This document shows, one piece after another, positions 58,078 to 64,000 of a stretch of DNA of 64,000 bases. The translations under genes were made by a program, and so were the position numbers. How positions within the stretch are numbered: position 1 is the stretch's first letter; each line of letters starts with the position of its first letter. The stretch lies in the NCBI RefSeq assembly GCF_002940685.1, contig NZ_PNFP01000004.1, forward strand, positions 372,001 through 436,000, given 5' to 3'. The notes under the pieces were generated by a model. The model was given only the letters and a program-made list of their open reading frames with translations. It was not told where the DNA came from and did not search any database. Source of the DNA: Ensifer adhaerens. GTDB taxonomy: Bacteria > Pseudomonadota > Alphaproteobacteria > Rhizobiales > Rhizobiaceae.

Positions 58078-58431
58078 ATGGGTAACAAGGGCAACGACAG
58101 CCGCATCGACTATGTCGAGTTCAACGTCTCCGACATCACCGCCACCAAGGCCTTCTACAGCAGCGCCTTTGGCTGGACCTTCACCGACTACGGCCCGGAA
58201 TATTGCGAGTTCCAGGACGGCCGGCTGACCGGCGGCTTCACCACCACCGGCCCCGTCGGCAGCGGCGGCCCGCTGATCATTCTTTATGCCGACAAGCTCG
58301 AGGACATGCTCGCCCGCGTCGAAAAGGCCGGCGGCAGGATCGTCAAGCCGATCTTCTCCTTCCCCGGAGGCCGGCGCTTCCATTTCGCCGATCCCGACGG
58401 ATACGAGCTGGCGGTCTGGTCGGCGCAGTAA
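58078..58431 (+). CDS. VOC family protein (glyoxalase/bleomycin-resistance fold)
   Basis: The 117-residue protein is one VOC module: YVEFNVSDITATKAFYSSAFGWTFTDYG, then GSGGPLIILYADKLEDMLARVEKAGGRIVKPIFSFPGGRRFHFADPDGYELAVWS. Metal-site His and Glu of the C-terminal half are present. It is cotranscribed with the SRPBCC gene; substrate unknown. Confidence 0.87.
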   Translation: MGNKGNDSRIDYVEFNVSDITATKAFYSSAFGWTFTDYGPEYCEFQDGRLTGGFTTTGPVGSGGPLIILYADKLEDMLARVEKAGGRIVKPIFSFPGGRRFHFADPDGYELAVWSAQ

Positions 58432-58808
58432 GCGGGCCCATGAAGGCGCGGCACTGAAACAACACTTGGACATTGGCGAACGGCCGCTCCCTCTCCTCCC
58501 TCATCTCTGTGCTCGTCACAGAGATCCAGCGGCCGTGCGTCTGCACGGCAGAGATGCCACCTAAGAATGCCGGCACCCGCATTTCTCGCCCCGCCGACGC
58601 GGCGCGGCTGGATTTCTGTGACAAGCACAGAAATGAGGATGTTGGTGAGGCCCACTTCACATCGGCTGACCAGCAGCTAGTCGGTCCGAAGAGGTAAAAT
58701 GGCTTTGCAACCGCACCGCCCCACCTGTGGACACGCCCTCCCGCTTTACGCCGGTTTAATCTCTACACGTCAGAATTGCGCGCGACGAACACGAGGGCGC
58801 GCAAGAGC
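58432..58808. other. Intergenic region with palindromic repeat
   Basis: 377 bases before the PIG-L gene. The repeat fills 58499-58638; the rest, less GC-rich after about 58650, may hold the promoter for the PIG-L gene. Confidence 0.55.
58499..58638. repeat. Intergenic palindromic repeat, full copy C
   Basis: Begins CCTCAT, hairpin ctctgtgctcgtcacagag, then ATCCAGC; ends GCTGGATTTCTGTGACAAGC, acagaa, ATGAGG. The outer and inner arms are inverted repeats of each other. This is the most complete of the three copies. Confidence 0.8.
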
Positions 58809-59705
58809 ATGGCCGATACGCATGATTTTCTGAAGAACTCCGTCATCATCGGCGCCCATCCCGACGACGAACTGCTGTGGTTCACCTCGATCCTGAAAGA
58901 GGTCGACGAGGTCATCATCCTTTACCGCGACATCTGGTCGGAGCCGCAGATGGGCGACGCGCGCGCCGCTGCCATCAGGGCCTATCCGCGCGGCAATGTG
59001 CGCTTTCTGGAAATGGAAGAAACCGGCTCCTTCGATTGCGCCGACTGGACGAACCCGAAGCCCGGGCCGTTCGGCATGGAATTCGGCACGGAAGGCACGC
59101 GCCGCGAGGCCAAGCGCATCGTCAAGAAATCGCTGTCGCAGATCATGCCCGGCAACTTCCGCCACTCGACCCGGCCGATCGCCCAGGCCTATCGCGACAA
59201 TTACGAGACGCTCTACCGCACGCTGCTGCCGCTGCTCAAACCCGACATGAACGTCTTCACCCACAATCCCTGGGGCGAATACGGTCATGAGGACCATGTG
59301 CAGGTGTTCCGTGTGCTCGACCGGCTGCGCGACGAGATCGGTTTCACGCTCTGGATGTCGAACTACTGCACCGAGCGCTCGATGCCGCTCGCCATGCAGT
59401 ATTTCAGCCGCAAGCCGCAGGAATACATCCGCCTGCCCGCCGACAAGGCGTTTGCCGAACAGGTCGCCTCCGTCTACCGCCAGCACGGCTGCTGGACCTG
59501 GCGCGATGACTGGATCTGGTTCGACGACGAGTGCTTCATGGAAGCGCCGCGCAGCAAGCCCGAAGGCGGCGGCTTTCATCTCCTGCCGATGAACCTCTTC
59601 AACTTCGGCACCGTGGTGAAGAGGCCGGTCAACACGTCGCTGCTTCTCGGCACGGCGCTCTCAAGCGTCGTGGTCGGCGCGACGATCGCCGCGGCCCTCG
59701 AATAG
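58809..59705 (+). CDS. PIG-L/LmbE-like deacetylase
   Basis: The 298-residue protein has the zinc-site motif AHPDDE (near residue 16) and the later NPWGEYGHEDHVQVFRV block with His residues that complete the site. Members deacetylate N-acetylglucosaminyl or related amide groups. The C-terminus adds a hydrophobic stretch (LLLGTALSSVVVGATIAAALE) that could anchor the protein. ATG 58809 is preferred to 58776, since the domain starts soon after it. Confidence 0.82.
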   Translation: MADTHDFLKNSVIIGAHPDDELLWFTSILKEVDEVIILYRDIWSEPQMGDARAAAIRAYPRGNVRFLEMEETGSFDCADWTNPKPGPFGMEFGTEGTRREAKRIVKKSLSQIMPGNFRHSTRPIAQAYRDNYETLYRTLLPLLKPDMNVFTHNPWGEYGHEDHVQVFRVLDRLRDEIGFTLWMSNYCTERSMPLAMQYFSRKPQEYIRLPADKAFAEQVASVYRQHGCWTWRDDWIWFDDECFMEAPRSKPEGGGFHLLPMNLFNFGTVVKRPVNTSLLLGTALSSVVVGATIAAALE

Positions 59706-59753
59706 GAAAGCCCGAGCGCACGGCGCTTCGTCGCGCCGCTTCGGCGGCTGCCT

Positions 59754-60557
59754 TCAGGCGGGCACCGGTTCGGCAAAATAAACCACCATCCTGAGATGCC
59801 GGTGCTCGTCCACCACCAGCGTCTCATGACGGAAACGCAGGCGCGCGGCTGCAGCATCGATCAGCGTGCCGATCCCGCGGCGGGCTTCATCGCCGCCGGG
59901 TGCTGCCCACCAGCGCCTGAAATCGGCCGAAAGGTCCTTCAGGCTTTCGACCAGAGCCAGCATCGACGGATCATCCGGCGCCACGGCAAAATCATAGCGG
60001 AACTGGGCGAGCAGCTTCGGCGCATCGTCGCGCCACGCGGGCATGCGCCGTCGCATCTCGGGATCGGCAAACACCATCTGCAGGATGTTGCCAAGTTCCG
60101 GCTTCCGGGCACTGAAGCCGAACAGAACCTCTGCCGCCGCGTTCCAGGCAACGACATCCCAGCGCAGGTTCAGCACATAGGCAGGCCGCGCGGTCAACTC
60201 ATCCAATAGCTGCTGGATCAGCGGCGAGATCGAGATGCGATGATGCGCCTCCGGCGGCGGCGGCCGCTTGTGGGCGAGCAGAAACAGATGGCTGCATTCG
60301 GCATCGTCGAGCTTCAGTGCGCGGGCCACATTCAGCAGGAACGCCTCCGACACCTTGATATCGCGCCCCTGCTCGAACCAGGTGTACCAGGTGAGCCCGA
60401 CGCCAGCGAGGGCGGCGACCTCTTCGCGCCGGAGGCCCGGCGTGCGGCGCCGTCCGGTAAAGGCAAGGCCGGCATCGGCCGGCGTCAGCTTCGCCCTGTG
60501 CCGCGTCAAAAACTCGGACAGCTCGTTCTTGCTTCGCTCAAGGCTTCGTTCGCTCAC
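59754..60557 (-). CDS. XRE-type regulator with MmyB-like ligand domain
   Basis: The 267-residue protein has an N-terminal HTH (TPGLRREEVAALAGVGLTWYTWFEQGRDIKVSEAFL) and a C-terminal MmyB/MLTR-like ligand-binding domain (RPAYVLNLRWDVVAWNAAAEVLFGF). Such regulators sense small hydrophobic ligands. GTG 60557 starts the conserved part. It is divergent from the MFS transporter and probably controls it. Confidence 0.9.
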   Translation of the reverse strand: MSERSLERSKNELSEFLTRHRAKLTPADAGLAFTGRRRTPGLRREEVAALAGVGLTWYTWFEQGRDIKVSEAFLLNVARALKLDDAECSHLFLLAHKRPPPPEAHHRISISPLIQQLLDELTARPAYVLNLRWDVVAWNAAAEVLFGFSARKPELGNILQMVFADPEMRRRMPAWRDDAPKLLAQFRYDFAVAPDDPSMLALVESLKDLSADFRRWWAAPGGDEARRGIGTLIDAAAARLRFRHETLVVDEHRHLRMVVYFAEPVPA

Positions 60558-60667
60558 GTTGTTGCCCACAGTAATAGGATAAATACTTAAATTGTAACAG
60601 GATGATTGTGCCCTGAAGATGTGGTTTCCGCAACCAGCCCAAGCCAAGACGGAGATCACCTTTGACA

Positions 60668-62230
60668 ATGCTCAGCGACCGACCGCCCCTCGTGACCGAG
60701 GGATATCCCGCCCACCCGGATCCCCGCGAAGCGCGCGCCGGCGCGCGTGAATGGGCCGGGCTCGCCCTGCTCGCGCTCCCCACCATCCTGCTCGGCCTCG
60801 ACCTGACGCTGCTGCATCTCGCTTTGCCGGCGCTGGCGGCGGATCTGAAGCCCACCAGCACGCAGGCGCTCTGGATCGTCGATGCCTACGGCTTCATGAT
60901 CGCCGGCTTCCTGATCACCATGGGAACGCTCGGCGACCGCATCGGTCGCCGCAAGCTCCTGATGCTGGGCGCGGCCGCCTTCGGTGTTGCCTCGATCCTT
61001 TCGGCCTATTCCACCAGCGCCACCATGCTGATCGTCGCGCGCGCAGCGCTCGGCGTTGCCGGCGCGACCTTGATGCCACCGACCTTGGCGCTGATCAGCA
61101 ACATGTTCCTGAACCCGCACCAGCGCGCGCTGGCGATCGGCGTCTGGGCCACCATGTTCGCGCTCGGCATGGCGGCAGGGCCGATCGTCGGCGGCATCCT
61201 GCTCGAACGTTACTGGTGGGGCGCTGCCTTCCTCGTCGCATTGCCGATCGTCGGGGTGCTGCTCATCGTCGCGCCGCTGCTGCTGCCCGAATACCGTGCG
61301 CCACAGTCGGACCGGCTGGACATGACCAGTGTGGCGCTGTCGCTGGCGGGCCTGCTGCCCATCGTCTACGGCATCAAGCAGATTGCCAAGGATGGCCTTG
61401 AGCTCGGCGCCATGCTCGGCCTTGCCGTCGGCCTCGTCGCCAGCCTCCTCTTCATCCGACGGCAACGGCGGCTGCGAAGCCCGCTGATCGACCTCGACCT
61501 GTTCTCCGACCGCGCCTTCAGCACAGCGCTCCTGATCCTCCTGATCGGCCTGACGGCGGTCGGCGGGACGATGCTGCTCGTCACCCAGTATCTGCAACTG
61601 GTCGTCGGCCTGTCGCCGTTTTCAGCGGGCCTGAGAATGGGCCCCTCGGCGCTTGCCATGCTTTTGGCCGGCATCACCGCACCGCTCGTCGCCAGGCGCT
61701 TCGGCGCCGGCCCTGTGATCGCAGCGGCGCTGGCGCTTTCCGTGGTCGGCTACCTGCTGCTTACCCAACTCGATGCCGCGCCGTCCGGCGTCGGGCTGGT
61801 GACTGCGGCATTCGCGCTCGTCTATCTCGGCCTCGGCACCATTGCGGCGCTTGGCACCGATCTCGTCGTCAGCGCAGCTCCCGCCGAAAAGGCCGGGTCA
61901 GCCTCGGCCCTCTCCGAAGTGGTGCAGGAACTCGGCCTTGCCGTCGGCATCGCTACGCTCGGCAGCCTGACCACCGCCGTCTACCGCACCGAAATGGCCG
62001 GCCAGACGCTGATCTCCGGCGAGACCGGCCACAGGCTGTCGGACAGCCTCACCGGCGCCGTATCAGTCGCGACCGAGCTGCCGGCGGGCATGCTGGAGCA
62101 AGCCCAGGCCGCCTTCATGACCGGCTTCAACGCAGCCGCCGCCATTTGCGCCCTCGCCATCGCTCTCATGGCGACGCTGGCAGCCATGACATTGCGGAAG
62201 CCTGCCGCCGGCAAGGCTGCGAAATCGTGA
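60668..62230 (+). CDS. MFS drug:H+ antiporter (DHA2, SmvA/QacA type)
   Basis: The 520-residue inner-membrane protein has 14 predicted helices and motifs LGLDLTLLHLALPALAADL, WIVDAYGFMIAGFLITMGTLGDRIGRRK (motif A) and GPIVGGILLERYWWGAAF (motif C). DHA2 members export hydrophobic or cationic drugs. ATG 60668 is used; TTG 60662, nearer to GGAGAT, is an alternative. The divergent XRE regulator is the likely repressor. Confidence 0.92.
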   Translation: MLSDRPPLVTEGYPAHPDPREARAGAREWAGLALLALPTILLGLDLTLLHLALPALAADLKPTSTQALWIVDAYGFMIAGFLITMGTLGDRIGRRKLLMLGAAAFGVASILSAYSTSATMLIVARAALGVAGATLMPPTLALISNMFLNPHQRALAIGVWATMFALGMAAGPIVGGILLERYWWGAAFLVALPIVGVLLIVAPLLLPEYRAPQSDRLDMTSVALSLAGLLPIVYGIKQIAKDGLELGAMLGLAVGLVASLLFIRRQRRLRSPLIDLDLFSDRAFSTALLILLIGLTAVGGTMLLVTQYLQLVVGLSPFSAGLRMGPSALAMLLAGITAPLVARRFGAGPVIAAALALSVVGYLLLTQLDAAPSGVGLVTAAFALVYLGLGTIAALGTDLVVSAAPAEKAGSASALSEVVQELGLAVGIATLGSLTTAVYRTEMAGQTLISGETGHRLSDSLTGAVSVATELPAGMLEQAQAAFMTGFNAAAAICALAIALMATLAAMTLRKPAAGKAAKS

Positions 62231-62625
62231 TGGAGCGCCGGCGGTCCCTCGACGGAACTCCCCGCTTTAGGGTCGCTGGCCGGCGGCGCGCGATCCGCCA
62301 ACGACAAAGGCCGCATCCTGCGACGCGGCCTTCTTGATTGTCTGGATCAGAGCTGCCCCTCACTGTCCCGCCGGACATCTCTCCCCGCCAGGCGGGGAGA
62401 GAAACGCTGGGGGCGCCCGCCCGGCATCCAGCCTGAAAAGACTGAGCGGCAGCCCACTCAAGAACGTGATGGGCGGCTCCATCGCCAATCTTGCTTTTAA
62501 CCTCGCGAGGCTAGCGCGGCTTGCGCCCTTCTCCCCGCCTGGCGGGGAGAAGGTTCCGGCAGGCGAATGAGGGGCGCCACCATCACCTACGGATGTGTGG
62601 CAGGTCCGCAAGCCCCTCGTTCCTC
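62231..62625. other. Intergenic region between the MFS and fixP genes
   Basis: 395 bases between convergent genes, mainly the inverted-repeat element at 62354-62575. A short hairpin-like aggccgc/gcggcct pair near 62310-62335 could be the MFS terminator. No gene seen. Confidence 0.5.
62354..62575. repeat. Large inverted-repeat intergenic element
   Basis: Ends are inverted: gcccctcactgtcccgccgg at the left and ccggcaggcgaatgaggggc at the right pair at 16 of 20 positions. Inner hairpins tctccccgccaggcggggaga (left) and cttctccccgcctggcggggagaag (right) are near-identical. It is of the type widespread in rhizobial intergenic DNA and differs in sequence from copies A-C. Confidence 0.7.
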
Positions 62626-63489
62626 TTACTCGCCGCCACCCAGCGAATGCACGAAGATCGCGAGCTGCTTGACCGTGGTGTCGCCGAGGCGCGGCAGCCA
62701 GGCGGGCATGACACCGTGCTTGGGTGCCTTCATCTGCGCGACGATCGCCTGTTCGCTCGAGCCGTTCAGCCACAGCGCATCGGCAAGGTTCGGCGCGCCG
62801 AACTCGCGGTTGCCCTTGGCGTCGGCACCGTGGCACGAGGCGCAGTTGGCCTCGAACAGCGCCTTGCCCGGCTCAACCAGAGCGGCATCCGACGGCGTGC
62901 CGGTGAGGCTGACGACATAGGCCGCCGTCTGCTTGATCTCTTCCGGCTGCAGGATTTCCGCGAAGGACGGCATCTCCGAGACGCGGGTCTCGTCGTCGCC
63001 GTTGTAGCGGATGCCGTGGGCGATCGTCTGGTAGATCTCCTCGGGCTTGCCGCCCCAGAGCCAGTCGTCGTCGTTCAGGTTCGGGAAGCCGGCAGAACCG
63101 GCCGCACCCGAGCCGTGGCACTGGGCGCAGTTGACCTTGAAGGCCGAGGCGCCGCCCGACACGGCGAAGTGCTGCAGCTGCGGATCGGCCATGATCTCGG
63201 CAAGCGAGCTCGACGCGATCTTCTCGAGGTTGCCGGCCTGGGCCGCCTTGGCACTGGCCAGTTCGGCGCTGACCTCGGCTCGGCTCGAATATCCGAGCAC
63301 GCCCTTGGTGGCGTCCGTCAGAAGCGGCACCGCCGGATAGACGATCATGTAGCCGACCGCCCAGACGATGGTCGCGTAGAAGGTATAGACCCACCAGCGC
63401 GGCATCGGGTTGTTGAGCTCGCGGATACCGTCCCATTCGTGACCGGTGGTCTCGACGCCGCTGATTTCGTCGACGTGTTTGTCCGCCAT
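62626..63489 (-). CDS. fixP: cbb3 oxidase diheme subunit FixP (CcoP)
   Basis: The 287-residue protein has one N-terminal helix (VYTFYATIVWAVGYMIVYP) and two c-type cytochrome domains with CAQCH and CASCH heme sites. It passes electrons to the catalytic subunit. It starts 4 bases after the fixQ stop. Confidence 0.96.
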   Translation of the reverse strand: MADKHVDEISGVETTGHEWDGIRELNNPMPRWWVYTFYATIVWAVGYMIVYPAVPLLTDATKGVLGYSSRAEVSAELASAKAAQAGNLEKIASSSLAEIMADPQLQHFAVSGGASAFKVNCAQCHGSGAAGSAGFPNLNDDDWLWGGKPEEIYQTIAHGIRYNGDDETRVSEMPSFAEILQPEEIKQTAAYVVSLTGTPSDAALVEPGKALFEANCASCHGADAKGNREFGAPNLADALWLNGSSEQAIVAQMKAPKHGVMPAWLPRLGDTTVKQLAIFVHSLGGGE

Positions 63490-63493
63490 TCTC

Positions 63494-63646
63494 TTAATCC
63501 TCCTTCAGGGGGATGGCTGCGGCATCATCGGCGGCCTTCTTGGCGCCGGGCCGGAACATGAAGGCAACGACGCCGAGGAAGAAGAGCGTCATCGCAAGAA
63601 GCGCCCAGCTATCGGCGAACTGGCGCATGGCCGTGTAGGTTTCCAT
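63494..63646 (-). CDS. fixQ: cbb3 oxidase subunit FixQ (CcoQ)
   Basis: The 50-residue protein has a single helix (WALLAMTLFFLGVVAFMF) and a short charged tail (PGAKKAADDAAAIPLKED), the usual form of CcoQ. AAGGAGAT precedes ATG 63646. It lies between fixO (12-base gap) and fixP (4-base gap). Confidence 0.93.
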   Translation of the reverse strand: METYTAMRQFADSWALLAMTLFFLGVVAFMFRPGAKKAADDAAAIPLKED

Positions 63647-63658
63647 GTGCTGATCTCC

Positions 63659-64000
63659 TTAGCGATAACCGGTGGTGTCGTCGTAGGTGGAGAAGTCGAC
63701 CAGCGTGCCGAGCATCTGCAGATAGGCGACGAGCGCGTCCATCTCCGTCAGCTTCTGCGGATCGCCGTCGAAGTCGCCGAGCTTGGCCTTCGGATAGCGG
63801 CCCTCGACGCCCGACGTGTCAGCGTTCGGATCGGCCTGCGCCTTGATGTCGGCAAGCGCGTTGTCGATCATCTCGTCCGTGTAGGGCACGCCGACGGCCT
63901 TGTTGGCCTTGAGGTTCGCGGCGATGTTGTTCACGTCGAGCGGCGTCGCCTTGAGGAAGGCGTAGCTCGGCATCACCGATTCCGGCACCACCGAGCGCGG
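63659..64000 (-). CDS. fixO: cbb3 oxidase monoheme subunit FixO (CcoO), C-terminal part
   Basis: The last 113 residues of FixO are visible; the rest lies beyond the right edge. VMPSYAFLKATPLD has the axial Met region, and DALVAYLQMLGTLVDFS is the conserved C-terminal part. The heme CxxCH lies outside the window. It is followed by fixQ and fixP. Confidence 0.95.
   Translation of the reverse strand, partial: PRSVVPESVMPSYAFLKATPLDVNNIAANLKANKAVGVPYTDEMIDNALADIKAQADPNADTSGVEGRYPKAKLGDFDGDPQKLTEMDALVAYLQMLGTLVDFSTYDDTTGYR

Noticed and set aside
60558-60667. AT-rich divergent gap between the XRE and MFS genes as a specific operator
   Set aside because: A promoter region is likely, but no inverted repeat clear enough to name an operator was found.

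Overview
The window looks like a chromosome segment of a fast-growing rhizobium, most likely Sinorhizobium/Ensifer. The evidence is high-GC DNA, a cbb3 oxidase locus (fixOQP and fixGHIS) with a FixK-type box, a Zur-znuABC zinc locus, DUF982 and other small Rhizobiales-type proteins, and several copies of the palindromic intergenic repeats common in that group. The genus is an inference from gene content; no database search was run.

Layout. 1-3700: the 3' end of uvrB, a degenerate second copy of the uvrB tail, then a visibly AT-richer 801-codon gene encoding a SIR2 (NAD-binding) domain fused to a Ser/Thr-type protein kinase domain and an unrecognised C-terminal domain. This is the best candidate in the window for an undescribed system, probably defence-related. 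3741-13279: housekeeping and small metabolic genes (tyrS, a Tat-exported arylsulfatase with a divergent AraC regulator, an HxlR/oxidoreductase pair, an LssY_C protein, a J-domain protein, cspA, dusA). 13447-17011: an accessory patch with an unknown membrane protein, an unknown lipoprotein, a hexanucleotide repeat and two convergent glycosyltransferases (GT32-like and GT25). 17300-21113: small lipoprotein, membrane and DUF982 proteins, an FAH-family hydrolase and a gamma-class carbonic anhydrase.

21162-26545 is a zinc-homeostasis block: zur-znuB-znuC on the minus strand, divergent znuA, a COG0523 metal-chaperone GTPase and an RcnB-like protein, with Zur-box-like inverted repeats in front of znuC/znuA, the GTPase and the RcnB-like gene. 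26676-45823 is a carbohydrate region: a GH43 beta-xylosidase, TRAP permeases (dctQM) and a separately placed TRAP binding protein, and a long minus-strand operon running from a CUT1 ABC sugar importer (SBP, two permeases, ATPase) through a GH2 beta-mannosidase, a D-lyxose/D-mannose-type isomerase, a TIM-barrel epimerase, a Gfo/Idh/MocA oxidoreductase and an aldo/keto reductase. A divergent LacI-family regulator sits at its head with palindromic operator-like sites. The layout suggests import of beta-mannosides, hydrolysis to mannose and isomerisation to fructose.

46158-50361 holds an ABC-F ATPase, two small membrane proteins and gnd. 50542-55065 is fixGHIS (assembly of cbb3 oxidase and its copper supply). 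55315-62230 is an insert of an alanine-type symporter, an AraC regulator, SRPBCC and VOC proteins, a PIG-L-type deacetylase and a divergent XRE/MFS pair. 62626-64000 is fixP, fixQ and the 3' end of fixO, so fixGHIS is separated from fixOQP by about 7.5 kb. No tRNA, rRNA, IS element or CRISPR array was seen.
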